The notes: generated by a model not told the origin, from the letters alone. A stretch of DNA of 64,000 bases from Rhodobacterales bacterium (GCA_014763715.1 JACXUV010000010.1:1-64000); one strand, 5' to 3'; positions 1 through 9,892 are shown, counted from the stretch's first letter. Translations and numbers: made by a program.

Positions 1-744
1 CGCCAGGCCTATGACGATCTGATCCAGGGGGCATCAGGGTTCGCGGCGCTGAATGCGATGCGCTCAGGCGGGGCGCCGGAATATGCGCCGTCGCTGGTGG
101 CCGACAAGACGGTGGGCCTGTTTGCGACCTATGCGACGCTGGCGGCGCTGTATCACCGTGAGAAGACAGGAGAAGGCCAGTTCGTGCAGGTGCCGATGCT
201 GGAAGCGTTCACCTTCTTCAACATGGTCGAAAACCTCTATGGCGAGACCTATGTGCCGCCGCTCTATGGCATGGCCTATACGCGCTCCATCAACCCCAAC
301 CGCAAACCTTACCCGACCAAGGACGGCTATATCGGACTAGTGCCGTACTCCGATGTGCAATGGGCGGAGTTCTTCGAGATTGGCGGCATGCCTGGTGTGT
401 TCGAGGACCCGCGCTTTGCTACCTACACCGCACGTACGGAGAACATTACAGAGCTTTACGCCCTGATCGAGCAGGTGGCGGCCACCAAGACGACGGGGGA
501 GTGGCTGGACCTGCTGGATGCGGCCAACATTCCGGCCATGCGCTACAACAGCGTGGAGGATGTGCTGGAGGATCCGCACCTGAAGGCGGTCGATTTTTTC
601 ATGCAGCGCGCGCATCCGGACGCCGGAACCTATCGCAGCATGCGCCATCCGGTGCATTTCTCGGCAACGCCTGCGTCAGTGCGCTGTGAGCCGCCAAGGC
701 TTGGCCAGGATACCGAAACGGTTCTGGAGAGCCTCGGCCTCTAG
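1..744 (+). CDS. CaiB/BaiF family CoA transferase, C-terminal part
   Basis: The reading frame is open from the first base, so the gene starts outside the window and the N-terminal catalytic part is missing. The visible 247 residues begin RQAYDDLIQGASG, a typical core segment of family III CoA-transferases, and continue with the EGQFVQVPMLEA segment and the usual small C-terminal domain. These cytoplasmic enzymes move CoA between acyl-CoA and a free carboxylic acid; the substrate cannot be told from this fragment. The stop overlaps the convergent EamA gene by 4 bases. Confidence 0.85.
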   Translation, partial: RQAYDDLIQGASGFAALNAMRSGGAPEYAPSLVADKTVGLFATYATLAALYHREKTGEGQFVQVPMLEAFTFFNMVENLYGETYVPPLYGMAYTRSINPNRKPYPTKDGYIGLVPYSDVQWAEFFEIGGMPGVFEDPRFATYTARTENITELYALIEQVAATKTTGEWLDLLDAANIPAMRYNSVEDVLEDPHLKAVDFFMQRAHPDAGTYRSMRHPVHFSATPASVRCEPPRLGQDTETVLESLGL

Positions 745-1676
745 CTGGTCTTGTCGCCGCCGCCATGCCGGGCCAGCCAGACGCCGGAGAGGATCAAGGC
801 GAAGGCGATCATGGCGTGCCAGGTCTGTGTCTCCCGGAACAGGAAGAAGCCAAGCACGGCGGCCATCACCGGAATGGAATAACCGGTCAGCGACAGGAAG
901 GTCGCTGAGGTGCGGGCGATCAGCAGCATGTAGAGCGCCTGCGCGATGGCTGACGGGATGATCCCAAGCCCGATGACACCAGCCCAATGCGTCCAGTTGG
1001 CGTGGACCGTGGCCGGGTCCACCGTGAAGGCCAGCGGCCAGGTCACGGTGGCGGCCACGCTGACAAAGCCCGTGGCGAAGACGATCGAGGGCATGGGCGG
1101 GGCGCCGCGGGCCAGCAGACTGGACAGGGCATAGAATATCGTGGCGGCGATCAGCATCAGCTGGGCGATCGTGCTGGCCGAATCGAGCCCGCTGAGGGCG
1201 TCTGGCCCGAACAGGATAGCCACCCCGGCAAAGCCCATGAGCACGCCCAGGGCAGACCCGGCTGTCATTCGTTCGTCCCGGAACAGGAAGTGCGCGCCTA
1301 CGGCAACGAACAGGGGCACAGCGGCCGTATAGAGGGCGGCGAGGCTTGAATTGACCGTCTTCTGTGCCGTTGTGATCAGGAAAAACGGGAAGGTGGAGCT
1401 GGTCAGGCCCATCAGGACGATGGTGCGCCAGCGTTTTCCGTCTCTGAGGGAGGGCAGGCGCTGTTTCATGGCAATCATGATGACCCACAGCACGGCGGCA
1501 CCGATGGTCAGCCGTCCAGCGAGGACCCATGCGGCCGGCAGGCCGGCATCCGGATTGCCTTTGTCTACAGCGATACGCGTCAGCTGGTAGGCGCCGGCCC
1601 ACATCAGGCTGAGCAGCGCGAACAAGGCCCAGTCGCCGGGCGTCCGCTTGCCGCTTTGTGCCGTCTGTTCCGTCAT
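741..1676 (-). CDS. EamA-family drug/metabolite transporter
   Basis: A predicted inner-membrane protein of 311 residues with about ten hydrophobic segments in two repeated halves, the EamA (DMT superfamily) pattern. Segments such as ALFALLSLMWAGAYQLTRIAV and SLTGYSIPVMAAVLGFFLF match the conserved starts and the second repeat. The start MTEQTAQSG at 1676 is preferred to the longer in-frame start at 1841, because the extra 55 residues are Pro/Arg rich and unlike the family. The substrate is unknown; family members export amino acids or metabolites. Confidence 0.85.
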   Translation of the reverse strand: MTEQTAQSGKRTPGDWALFALLSLMWAGAYQLTRIAVDKGNPDAGLPAAWVLAGRLTIGAAVLWVIMIAMKQRLPSLRDGKRWRTIVLMGLTSSTFPFFLITTAQKTVNSSLAALYTAAVPLFVAVGAHFLFRDERMTAGSALGVLMGFAGVAILFGPDALSGLDSASTIAQLMLIAATIFYALSSLLARGAPPMPSIVFATGFVSVAATVTWPLAFTVDPATVHANWTHWAGVIGLGIIPSAIAQALYMLLIARTSATFLSLTGYSIPVMAAVLGFFLFRETQTWHAMIAFALILSGVWLARHGGGDKTS

Positions 1677-1925
1677 CTCCGGCCTGTCCTCCCACCGGAG
1701 ACGGGGCCCCGGGCAGTCGGGATAGGCGGGCGGGAGGGGTAAGTCCATGCAAATATTGCACGGATCTTGCAAACACCGGGGCCATAGTCCTTGCCCGTCG
1801 AGGGCCCTGTTTCCTGAAGCCTTGGCGGCGCCCTGCCGCATCGTCTTCGGGTGGACGACAGGCCCCCGGCGTCGTAAAGGGCGCCCAAAGTTTTCCGGTT
1901 TTCATCCCCCAAGAGGAGAATCTCT

Positions 1926-2933
1926 ATGACCGTTCGCGTCGCAATCAATGGTTTTGGCCGCATCGGCCGCCTGGTCCTGCGCTCCATCATCGAAAACGAC
2001 CGCAAGGACATCGAAGTTGCCGCGATCAACGACCTTGGCCCGGTCGCTACCAACGCCCACCTGCTGCGTTTCGACTCCGTTCATGGCCGTTTCCCGGCTG
2101 ATGTCCAGGTCGACGGCGACAAGATCGTCATCAATGGCAAGCCGATCCTGGTGACCGCGATCCGCGACCCGAAAGACCTGCCGCACCGCGAACTCGACAT
2201 CGATATCGCGATGGAATGTACCGGCATCTTCGCCGACAAGGAAAAGGCTTCCGCCCACCTCGCTGCTGGTGCCAAGCGCGTGCTCGTGTCCGCTCCGGCC
2301 ACCAATGCCGACAAGACCATCGTGTTCGGTGTGAACCACAACACGCTGACCAAGGACGACCTGGTCGTCTCCAACGCGTCGTGCACCACGAACTGCCTCT
2401 CGCCGGTCGCCAAGGTCCTGAACGACCTCATCGGCATCGAGAAGGGCATGATGACGACGATCCACTCCTACACGAACGACCAGCCGTCGCTCGACCAGAT
2501 GCACAAGGATCTTTACCGCGCCCGCGCTGCATCGGTCTCGATGATCCCGACCTCGACCGGCGCAGCCAAGGCTGTCGGCCTGGTCCTGCCGGAACTGAAC
2601 GGCAAGCTGGATGGCATCTCGGTCCGCGTGCCGACGCCGAACGTTTCCGTTGTCGACCTGAAATTCGTTTCCAAGAAGAAGACGACTCCGGAAGAGATCA
2701 ACGCGGCGATCATCGCTGCCGCTGACGGCCCGATGAAGGGAGTCCTCGGCTACACCGACCAGCCGAACGTCTCGGTCGACTTCGTGCACGATCCGCGCTC
2801 CTCGATCTTCCACCTCGACCAGACCAAAGTCATGGACGGCAATTTCTGCTCGATCCTGACCTGGTACGATAACGAGTGGGGCTTCTCGACCCGCATGGCG
2901 GACACTGCGCTCGCCATGGCGAAGCTGATCTAA
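1926..2933 (+). CDS. gap: Type I glyceraldehyde-3-phosphate dehydrogenase
   Basis: This 335-residue protein catalyses the NAD(P)-dependent phosphorylating oxidation of glyceraldehyde 3-phosphate in glycolysis/gluconeogenesis. The N-terminal Rossmann motif is INGFGRIGR (residues 7-15), the acidic residue in AIND (about 36) suggests NAD use, the active site SNASCTTNC places the nucleophile at Cys153, and His180 is its partner. Length is normal. A GAGGAGA ribosome site sits just upstream of ATG 1926. It heads a cluster with a methyltransferase, pgk and aldolase, all on the same strand. Confidence 0.97.
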   Translation: MTVRVAINGFGRIGRLVLRSIIENDRKDIEVAAINDLGPVATNAHLLRFDSVHGRFPADVQVDGDKIVINGKPILVTAIRDPKDLPHRELDIDIAMECTGIFADKEKASAHLAAGAKRVLVSAPATNADKTIVFGVNHNTLTKDDLVVSNASCTTNCLSPVAKVLNDLIGIEKGMMTTIHSYTNDQPSLDQMHKDLYRARAASVSMIPTSTGAAKAVGLVLPELNGKLDGISVRVPTPNVSVVDLKFVSKKKTTPEEINAAIIAAADGPMKGVLGYTDQPNVSVDFVHDPRSSIFHLDQTKVMDGNFCSILTWYDNEWGFSTRMADTALAMAKLI

Positions 2934-2956
2934 CACAACACGAAGGAGCCCTGTTC

Positions 2957-3589
2957 GTGACGACGCCGGGTATTCCGAAGGATTTCTGGAACGCCCGCTT
3001 CAGTGAACAGGGCTTTGCCTATGGGGAGCGGGCGAGCCGGCTGTTGCTGGCCTTCCGCGACCTGCTCCGGCCAGGCCAGCGCGCGCTCGTCCCCGCTTGC
3101 GGGGAAGGGCGCGACGCCGTGTTTCTGGCCGAATGCGGGCTGGATGTGACGGCGGTGGACATGTCCGCTGCCGGTCTTGCCAAGACCGCAGACCTGGCCG
3201 CCGCACGCGGCGTCTCTGTCACCTGTGTCGAAGCCGATCTCAGCGAGTGGAGCTGGCCGAAGGGGGAATACGACGTGATCGCGTCCATGTTCCTGCACGT
3301 GCCGTCGCCCTTCCGGCCGACGCTTCATGCATTCATGCTGGAATCGCTGAAACCCGGCGGGCATGTCTTTCTGGAAGGCTTCCTGCCGGAACAGCTCGAT
3401 TACCAGAAATCCCACAATTCCGGCGGTCCTCCTGTGCTCGACATGCTGTTTGCCCCTGTCGATATCCATACGGATTTCAAGGACGCCGAAGCCGTGTCGT
3501 TCATGACCGGCATCGAAACCCTTTCTGAAGGCACCTACCATTCCGGACCGGCCGCGCTGCTGCGCGCCGTGTTCCGCAAACCGGAGTAA
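2957..3589 (+). CDS. SAM-dependent methyltransferase (TPMT-like/class I)
   Basis: A 210-residue class I methyltransferase. The SAM-binding motif I is [14 protein letters not shown], followed by the acidic post-I motif in DVTAVDMS and motif IV around [11 protein letters not shown]. The N-terminal [18 protein letters not shown] resembles the TehB/TPMT type. The start chosen is GTG at 2957, with AAGGAG 8 bases upstream and lying after the gap stop; the longer ATG frame would overlap gap by 58 bases. It sits between gap and pgk, 5 bases before pgk, so it is co-transcribed, but its substrate is unknown. Confidence 0.8.
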   Translation: MTTPGIPKDFWNARFSEQGFAYGERASRLLLAFRDLLRPGQRALVPACGEGRDAVFLAECGLDVTAVDMSAAGLAKTADLAAARGVSVTCVEADLSEWSWPKGEYDVIASMFLHVPSPFRPTLHAFMLESLKPGGHVFLEGFLPEQLDYQKSHNSGGPPVLDMLFAPVDIHTDFKDAEAVSFMTGIETLSEGTYHSGPAALLRAVFRKPE

Positions 3590-3594
3590 TACCC

Positions 3595-4797
3595 ATGTCC
3601 GATTTCCGCCGTATCGAAGATGCCGGAGACCTCACCGGCAAGACCGCCCTTGTCCGCGTCGATTTCAACGTTCCGATGGCAGACGGCAAGGTGAGCGACG
3701 ATACGCGCCTGCGGTCTGCCTTGCCGACTGTTGAGGCACTGCGCGCCAAAGGGGCAAAAGTTGTCCTGCTCGCTCACTTCGGACGTCCGAAAGGCCAGAT
3801 CGTGCCGGAGATGAGCCTGAAGCCGATTGCCACCGCTTTCGCAGATGTGTTGGGCGCGCCGGTGCACTTCGCGGAGAATTGCGGCTTCGGCCCGAAGGCG
3901 AAAGCTTTCGTCACCAGCCGTGCACCGGGCGATGTGATCCTGATGGAGAACACGCGCTTCGAAGCAGGCGAGGAAAAGAACGATCCGGCCCTTGCCGAAG
4001 CTATGGCGGCGCTGGGTGACCTGTTCGTGAACGATGCGTTCTCGGCCGCTCACCGCGCGCATGCGTCCACCGAAGGCGTGACGCACTTCATCCCGGCCTA
4101 TGCCGGCAAGGCGATGGAAACCGAACTCGACGCGCTGGAGAAAGCGCTTGGCACGCCGGAACGCCCGGTCATGGCCGTGGTCGGTGGGGCAAAAGTTTCT
4201 ACCAAGATCGACCTTCTGAAGAACCTTGTCTCCAAGGTGGACATGCTGGCCATTGGCGGCGGCATGGCGAACACTTTCCTTGCGGCTCAGGGCGTGGATG
4301 TCGGCAAATCGCTTTGCGAGCATGACCTCGCCGATACGGCGCTTACCATCATGAAGAATGCGGAAGAAGCCGGGTGTGAGATCCTGCTGCCGCTGGACGT
4401 GGCCGTGGCCACGGAATTCAAGGCCCACGCACCGGATCACCGCATCTGCCATGCGAACGAAGTCGCCGCGAACGAGATGATTCTCGACGCAGGTCCGCAC
4501 ACGGTCACCAAGCTGACCGAGGCGATGGACAAGGCGAAGACGCTGGTCTGGAATGGTCCGCTCGGCGCGTTCGAGCTTGAGCCCTTCGATACGGCAACAG
4601 TTGTAGCCGCCCGCGCTGCAGCCGAGCGTACGAAGGCAGGCAAGCTGATTGCGGTCGCCGGCGGCGGGGATACGGTTGCCGCCCTGAACCATGCAGGCGT
4701 TGCGGCAGACTTCACCTTCGTTTCGACCGCTGGCGGGGCCTTCCTCGAATGGATGGAAGGCAAGCCGCTGCCTGGCGTGGAAGCCCTGAAGGCCTGA
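3595..4797 (+). CDS. pgk: Phosphoglycerate kinase
   Basis: A 400-residue protein, normal for bacterial phosphoglycerate kinase, which interconverts 1,3-bisphosphoglycerate + ADP and 3-phosphoglycerate + ATP. The signature [12 protein letters not shown] is at about residues 17-28, the substrate-site segment [10 protein letters not shown] follows, and the C-terminal nucleotide-binding region has [10 protein letters not shown] and [10 protein letters not shown]. It begins 5 bases after the methyltransferase stop and fits one transcript with gap. Confidence 0.97.
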   Translation: MSDFRRIEDAGDLTGKTALVRVDFNVPMADGKVSDDTRLRSALPTVEALRAKGAKVVLLAHFGRPKGQIVPEMSLKPIATAFADVLGAPVHFAENCGFGPKAKAFVTSRAPGDVILMENTRFEAGEEKNDPALAEAMAALGDLFVNDAFSAAHRAHASTEGVTHFIPAYAGKAMETELDALEKALGTPERPVMAVVGGAKVSTKIDLLKNLVSKVDMLAIGGGMANTFLAAQGVDVGKSLCEHDLADTALTIMKNAEEAGCEILLPLDVAVATEFKAHAPDHRICHANEVAANEMILDAGPHTVTKLTEAMDKAKTLVWNGPLGAFELEPFDTATVVAARAAAERTKAGKLIAVAGGGDTVAALNHAGVAADFTFVSTAGGAFLEWMEGKPLPGVEALKA

Positions 4798-5124
4798 TCC
4801 TTTCCGGCACAGATTCGGCACGGACCTCCTGTGACAGGGCGGGACAGCCTGCGGCAAATCGCGCAGGTTCCGCGCCTGTGCGCGCCGAAATGAACGCAGC
4901 CGGGCGTGCTCCGCAGAGATTGCAAGGCGCCCTGCTGGCTCTTCCAGCCCCGTCCCAGCACCAGCATCGGCCGGTTTTTCCGCATGATTCCGTCTTTGGC
5001 CCGGAAACACTGGGCGTCCGGCCATGCGGCGAGAGAGAGCTGCCAGCTGTTGACGCGCGCAAACGGCACGGTACTTGAACGCAAACTTTGCATGACAAGC
5101 ACTGTTCACAGGATTCATTCAGAA
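4798..5124. other. Intergenic region between pgk and the aldolase
   Basis: No credible gene is seen in these 327 bases. A long frame runs through in phase with the aldolase, but its residues (CKAPCWLFQPRPSTS...) are unlike the family. A TTGACG at 5049-5054 could be a -35 element for the aldolase, with a weak CTTGAA 17 bases later; this is suggestive only. Confidence 0.4.
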
Positions 5125-6033
5125 ATGACGGTAGTTGAGATGGCAAACGAAACCATGGCGAAACAGGCGGCCGGGAAGGACGGCTTTATTGCGGCGCTCG
5201 ACCAGTCGGGCGGCTCCACCCCGAAGGCCCTGCGCCTCTACGGGATCGAGGAAAGTGCCTACGCCAATGACGAGGAAATGTTCGGCCTTATCCACGAGAT
5301 GCGTGCACGCATCATCAAGTCGCCAGCCTTCAATGGCGACAAGGTGATGGGCGCCATCCTGTTCGAGCGCACCATGGACGGTGACATCGACGGCGTGCCG
5401 ACAGCGGAATACCTCTGGAAAGAGCGCAGCGTTGTGCCTTTCCTGAAAGTCGACAAAGGCCTTGCCGACGAAGAAAACGGCGCACAGATGATGAAGGCGA
5501 TGCCGGACCTCGACGCGCTGCTTGAGCGCGCTGTCGCCAAGGGCATCTTCGGCACCAAGATGCGCTCGGTCATCAATGCGGCGAACGAGGAAGGCATCGC
5601 TGCCGTCGTTGCCCAGCAGTTCGATGTGGGCCGCCAGATCCTGGGCCATGGCCTGGTTCCGATCATCGAGCCGGAAGTCACGATCTCGATCACCGACAAG
5701 GCCGAAGCAGAAGACATCCTGCTGGCCGAGATCCTGAAACAGCTCGACGCCCTCGGCCATGACAAGCAGGTCATGCTGAAGCTGACGCTGCCGGAGAAGG
5801 CAAACCTCTACAAGCCGCTGGTCGACCATCCGCGTGTGATGCGCGTCGTGGCCCTGTCGGGTGGGTATTCGCGCGATGACGCCAATGCGAAACTCGCCAC
5901 CAACACTGGCATGATCGCATCCTTCTCGCGCGCCCTGACCGAAGGCCTCTCGGCCCAGCAGAGCGATGCGGAATTCGATGTTGCCCTGGCCGCAGCGATC
6001 GACAGCATCTATCAGGCCTCCAAAGCCGGCTGA
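5125..6033 (+). CDS. Class I fructose-bisphosphate aldolase
   Basis: A 302-residue aldolase of the short bacterial class I group, which cleaves fructose 1,6-bisphosphate through a Schiff-base lysine. The opening GFIAALDQSGGSTPKAL is diagnostic, IIEPEV carries catalytic glutamate, and VMLKLTLPEK carries the probable Schiff-base Lys. The C-terminus has the expected GGYSRDDAN and IASFSRALTEGL. ATG 5125 has AGGA 11 bases upstream; an alternative in-frame start is ATG 5140. It follows pgk on the same strand, completing a glycolytic cluster, and is followed by a strong terminator. Confidence 0.93.
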   Translation: MTVVEMANETMAKQAAGKDGFIAALDQSGGSTPKALRLYGIEESAYANDEEMFGLIHEMRARIIKSPAFNGDKVMGAILFERTMDGDIDGVPTAEYLWKERSVVPFLKVDKGLADEENGAQMMKAMPDLDALLERAVAKGIFGTKMRSVINAANEEGIAAVVAQQFDVGRQILGHGLVPIIEPEVTISITDKAEAEDILLAEILKQLDALGHDKQVMLKLTLPEKANLYKPLVDHPRVMRVVALSGGYSRDDANAKLATNTGMIASFSRALTEGLSAQQSDAEFDVALAAAIDSIYQASKAG

Positions 6034-6105
6034 GCCTGAAACGGGCCAGATCGGGAAAGTGAGGCCCCAGGGCCTCTGGACTTCCCTTTAAACGCAACGT
6101 CATAG

Positions 6106-6135
6106 TGCCCGCCATACCCATGGCGGGCATTTTCG
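6106..6135 (+). terminator. Rho-independent terminator after the aldolase
   Basis: A perfect 10-bp stem (TGCCCGCCAT with its complement), a 4-base loop, then TTTT. It lies 72 bases past the aldolase stop and ends the glycolytic cluster. A smaller GAGGCC/GGCCTC hairpin at 6061-6076 lies just before it. Confidence 0.85.
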
Positions 6136-6165
6136 TTCGCGTATTCCATATCTGAAGGGGAAAAC

Positions 6166-7966
6166 ATGCCGTTCAAATCTCATCTCTTTGCCGCTGCTTC
6201 GGTTGCCGCGATCGCAATCCTGTCCGGGTGTGGCGAGGTCGCAGCGCCAGCCCCCAATCCGGACCGCAGCGCCTTGTCGGATGAGGGCATGAAAATGCTG
6301 GACACGCTGGTTCTGGCGCCGGCCTCGGCGGATGCGTTCACGGCGCGTTGCGACAACGCGCTGACGCAGGTCGAGAAAATGCTGACCGATCTGGAAACGC
6401 GTGAGGGCCCGGCCGGGGCAGGGGACCTCAAGGATTACGACTCCATGCTGAACCTTGCCTTCTCCGTAGGCTATGGCGAGGCGGCGATTATCGCTGAAAC
6501 CAATCCGGATGAGGCCCTTCGCGCCACGGGCGATACCTGCCAGCAGAAGACCTCTGACATGACGACCCGGATTTCGCTTTCACGGCCGGTCTATGACCGC
6601 CTGTCCACGATCGACGCGACCAAACTGGACGACCGGTCTGCCTACCTGCTGAAGCGGACCCTGTCGGAGTATCGCCGCGCCGGGGGCGTATCCGGAGAAT
6701 GTCTCCGCGCTGCGCGGCATTCTTGAGAAGCGCTACGAGCTTGCCCAGACGCTTGGCTATGACAATTGGGCCTCATACGTCACGGAAGACAAGATGACCG
6801 GGTCTCCGGAAGTTGTCAGCGATTTCCTCGATGCGGTCGAAGGGGCTGCCCGCAACGCGGCGGAGCTGGAATATGACCGCCTGCTGTCCAAGCAGCAGGA
6901 ACTGGCGCCCGATGCCACCACGGTCAGTGACTGGAGCCGAAGCTATCTGGCGGAGCTGATACGCAAGTCGGACTATGAGCTCGACTCCCAGGAAGTCCGC
7001 AAATACTTCGCCTATAATGACGTGCGCGACGGCATCTTTGCGCTGGTGGAGGACCTCTTCGGTGTCGAGATCAAGCCTTGGGAAGGCGCGCCGGTCTGGC
7101 AGGAAAGCGTCAGCGCGCACGAAATGTACAGGGATGGAAAGCTGGTTGGCCGGTTCTTCCTCGACATGCATCCGCGGGACGGCAAGTACAAGCACGCTGC
7201 GGCGTTCCCTATCCGCTTTGGTCCGACTTCAGATGGTGTGCCGGTTGCGTCGCTGATCTGCAACTTCCCTGCAGGCGATCATACGACCGGCCTGATGGAG
7301 CATGGTCAGGTCGAAACCTTCCTGCACGAGTTCGGCCACCTCATCCACATGCTGTTCTCCGGCCAGCCGGACTATGCGAACCTGAACATGGGCAATCTCG
7401 AATGGGACTTCATCGAGGCGCCTTCGCAGATGCTGGAAAACTGGGTCTGGGATTATGACACGCTGGCCAAGTTCGCGAAGGATGCTGATGGCAATGTGAT
7501 CCCGCCGGAACTGGTGGAGAAAATGGTGGCGGCCCGCGACTTCGGCATCGGGGTCGGAACGCTTCGCCAGCTGCTCTACGCCAATGTGTCGCTCGATTAT
7601 TACAATCGTCCGTCTTCGGAAGTCGATTTCGACGAGATCTGGAATGAGAACCAGTCGAAGCTCAGCCCGTTCGTGACGCTGCCGGATGTGCACCCGTATG
7701 CCAGCTTCGGCCATCTCGATGGCTATTCTGCCATTTATTACACCTATCAGTGGTCGCTCGCGATTTCGACGGACCTGTTCTCGGAGTTTGAGGCAAACGG
7801 CCTGCGTGATGCGACAACAGCCGCGCGCTATCGGGACTTGGTCCTTGCGCCGGGGGCGTCAAAGCCGGCTGCAGAACTGGTTCATGACTTCCTCGGCCGC
7901 GACTGGTCCCCGGAAGCGTATGAAGCCTATCTGCTGCACGCGGCCGAAGGCGAAGCGGAAGAATAG
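6166..7966 (+). pseudogene. M3 family metallopeptidase lipoprotein, broken by internal deletion and frameshift
   Basis: Two frames make up one thimet-oligopeptidase-like gene. The first (6166-6726) begins with a lipoprotein signal ending LSGC and runs to LLKRTLSEYRRAG. The second, on a different phase, can be read from about 6684 as AYPENVSALRGILEKRYELA and continues through the zinc site HEFGHLIHM (about 7324) to 7966. In intact relatives some 70-90 residues separate EYRRAG from AYPEN; here they are adjacent near 6683. The total of about 600 codons is short for a family usually near 680-720. So an internal deletion not divisible by three seems to have removed part of the helical domain and shifted the frame. 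The downstream ATG at 6794 would give only the catalytic half without signal peptide. Confidence 0.85.
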
Positions 7967-8007
7967 GGTGTTGGCCGGGCCTTGCGGCCCGGCCCGTTAT
8001 CTGCCCC

Positions 8008-9009
8008 TCAGGTGTGCACGGTCTTGAGGCCTGCTTCCGGATAGCGTGCGCCCTGTACGGTGCCTGCGGCAAAGCCTTTGTCCAGGCGGACCAGATCGTC
8101 CGGGGTGAGTATGATCCCACCCGCGGCGCAGTTGGCTTCAAGATAGCGAATTTGCCTTGTGCCAGGGATCGCGCAGATATTGTCGCCCTGGTGCAGAACC
8201 CAGGCGAGGGCGATCTGGGCGGGGCTGACCTCGTGGCGGGCGGCGATATCTTTCAGCGTGTCCAGATGGGTGAGGTTCTGCTGCATCGCTTCTTCCTCGA
8301 ACCGGGGTGACAGACGGCGGAAGTCATTCTCCGCCAGGCTGTCGCGCGACGTAATTGCGCCGGACAGCATCCCGCGGCCCAGCGGGCTGTAGGCCACAAA
8401 GGTGACGCCGAGTGTTTTGCAGGCAGGAAGTATCTCTGCTTCGACATCGCGTGTCTGCAGGGAGTATTCCGTCTGCAGAGCGGAAATCGGGTGGATCGCG
8501 TGCGCGCGGCGCAATGTTGCGGCAGAAACTTCAGACAGGCCGATCGACCGGACTTTCCCTTCCTCCACCAGACGCGACAACATGCCGATGGCGTCTTCCA
8601 GCGGATAGTCAGGCGAATATCGATGCATGTAATACAGGTCGATTGTTTCCAGCCCCAGCCGTTTCAGCGATGCTTCGCAGGCTGCTCGGATATATTCGGG
8701 TGAGTTGTCGATAATGCGCTGATAGGCGCTGGTTCCATCTTCCTTGTCACGTCGAATGCCGAACTTTGTTGCGATGAAGGGGCGGCTGGCCGTTTCCTTC
8801 AGGAAGCGCGCGATCAGCATCTCATTGTGCCCGTTGCCATACATGTCGGCCGTGTCGAGCATGCCGACGCCCAGTTCCATGGCCCTGTGCAGGACTGTCA
8901 GGGAATTGGCGTCGTCACTTTCGCCGTAGAATTCGGACATGCCCATGCAGCCAAGTCCGAGAACGGAGATTTCGTGGCCCTGCGGGCCGATCTGTATTGT
9001 GCGGGTCAT
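8008..9009 (-). CDS. Aldo/keto reductase
   Basis: A 333-residue NADPH-dependent aldo/keto reductase of the AKR13/YajO-like type. The catalytic tetrad is visible: Asp and Tyr in LDTADMYGNGHNE, Lys in FIATKFG, His in YYMHRYSP. The C-terminal IPGTRQIRYLEAN binds NADP. The gene follows marR on the minus strand after 56 bases; an operator-like palindrome (9014-9025) lies 4 bases before its ATG and overlaps the AGGAA ribosome site. Control by the neighbouring MarR protein is therefore likely. The substrate is unknown. Confidence 0.92.
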   Translation of the reverse strand: MTRTIQIGPQGHEISVLGLGCMGMSEFYGESDDANSLTVLHRAMELGVGMLDTADMYGNGHNEMLIARFLKETASRPFIATKFGIRRDKEDGTSAYQRIIDNSPEYIRAACEASLKRLGLETIDLYYMHRYSPDYPLEDAIGMLSRLVEEGKVRSIGLSEVSAATLRRAHAIHPISALQTEYSLQTRDVEAEILPACKTLGVTFVAYSPLGRGMLSGAITSRDSLAENDFRRLSPRFEEEAMQQNLTHLDTLKDIAARHEVSPAQIALAWVLHQGDNICAIPGTRQIRYLEANCAAGGIILTPDDLVRLDKGFAAGTVQGARYPEAGLKTVHT

Positions 9010-9013
9010 ATGA

Positions 9014-9025
9014 TTAGGTTCCTAA
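9014..9025. promoter_or_regulatory. Operator palindrome upstream of the aldo/keto reductase
   Basis: TTAGGTTCCTAA: five-base inverted arms around two bases. Flanked by TATAG, it matches the site at 9588-9599 in front of marR. Its position over the ribosome-binding region of the reductase predicts repression by MarR binding. Confidence 0.7.
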
Positions 9026-9065
9026 CTATATGGGGAATGTAGAGCGGAAGGGTGAGAGGGGGGGG

Positions 9066-9578
9066 TCAGGTAGGGGCGGCCAGTTGGCCAGAGCGCTCGC
9101 CAAGTGTGCGGATGACGTCCAGGGCCTTCAGAAGGGCCTTTGTGTTCATGTCATCCATTAGCAGGCTGACGCGCCGGTAGTATTCCGGCATCACGTTTTC
9201 CAGCAGGGTGCGTCCCTTGTCCGTCAGTGTGATTGTTATGCTGCGCCCGTCATCGCCATGCGGCAGACGGCGGATCAGGGCGTCCGCTTCAAGGCGCTGC
9301 AACAGGCCGGTCATCGTGGCGCGTGTGATGCCCTGCTTTTCGGCCAGGTCTGCCGGGCGGGCACTGTTGTCTGCTTCACGCATCAACAGGATCAGGGTGA
9401 TCCAGCGCCCATGCGTCAGCCCATAGCCGGATAGAAATTTGTCCAGGGCGACCAGGAGGTCTGAGCCCGTACGCAGGACATTCAGGAACAGCAGGACACG
9501 TTCATGCGAAATCGGACCGTAGGCTTCGCCAAAGCGGTCGACCGTTGCGGCATCAGGCAGGTCTTGCAGCAGGAACAT
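9066..9578 (-). CDS. MarR-family transcriptional regulator
   Basis: A 170-residue winged-helix repressor. The central DNA-binding part reads LAEKQGITRATMTGLLQRLEADALIRRLPHGDDGRSITITLT, where the recognition helix and the DxR wing are typical of MarR. A palindrome lies 9 bases upstream of its ATG and recurs before the reductase gene, which predicts autoregulation and joint control. The order DUF2798 - marR - aldo/keto reductase on one strand suggests a stress or redox-responsive operon; the ligand is not evident. Confidence 0.9.
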   Translation of the reverse strand: MFLLQDLPDAATVDRFGEAYGPISHERVLLFLNVLRTGSDLLVALDKFLSGYGLTHGRWITLILLMREADNSARPADLAEKQGITRATMTGLLQRLEADALIRRLPHGDDGRSITITLTDKGRTLLENVMPEYYRRVSLLMDDMNTKALLKALDVIRTLGERSGQLAAPT

Positions 9579-9587
9579 GGTATATAG

Positions 9588-9599
9588 TTAGGTGCCTAA
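9588..9599. promoter_or_regulatory. Operator palindrome upstream of marR
   Basis: TTAGGTGCCTAA, with TATAG just outside, the same arms and spacing as 9014-9025. It overlaps the stop codon of the upstream DUF2798 gene (9596-9598) and is 9 bases from the marR start. Confidence 0.7.
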
Positions 9600-9892
9600 T
9601 GAGTTGAGTCAAGACTGCCCGGCTGTCCTTGGGGCTTTATTACGGGAACAGGTGCCAGCGGGGATTCGGCCAGCAGGCCTGTCAGCCGCCGTACGATTGG
9701 GGCGACGATCAGGATGACGGGCAGGGCGATCGAGAAGGCATAGCCCCAGGCATGCATCCAGATGCCGAAAAAACCGGAGGGTATGCCGACATTGATGGCC
9801 GTGATCGCGCCGGACATCAGGAAGCTCATGAACAGGGCCATCAGGGCGCTGAACACGGTCTGGTAGGCGCGAGCGGGCAGTTTTCGTGGCAT
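9596..9892 (-). CDS. DUF2798 small membrane protein
   Basis: A 98-residue protein with two hydrophobic segments (TVFSALMALFMSFLMSGAIT and GYAFSIALPVILIVAPIVRRL) separated by a short loop with Trp, the DUF2798 layout. ATG 9892 is chosen because GAGAGGAAA lies just before it. It is the first gene of the marR cluster; its stop lies inside the marR operator. Function unknown. Confidence 0.75.
   Translation of the reverse strand: MPRKLPARAYQTVFSALMALFMSFLMSGAITAINVGIPSGFFGIWMHAWGYAFSIALPVILIVAPIVRRLTGLLAESPLAPVPVIKPQGQPGSLDSTH

Noticed and set aside
4906..5124. Longer aldolase N-terminus
   Set aside because: The added residues do not resemble class I aldolases and lack a ribosome site.
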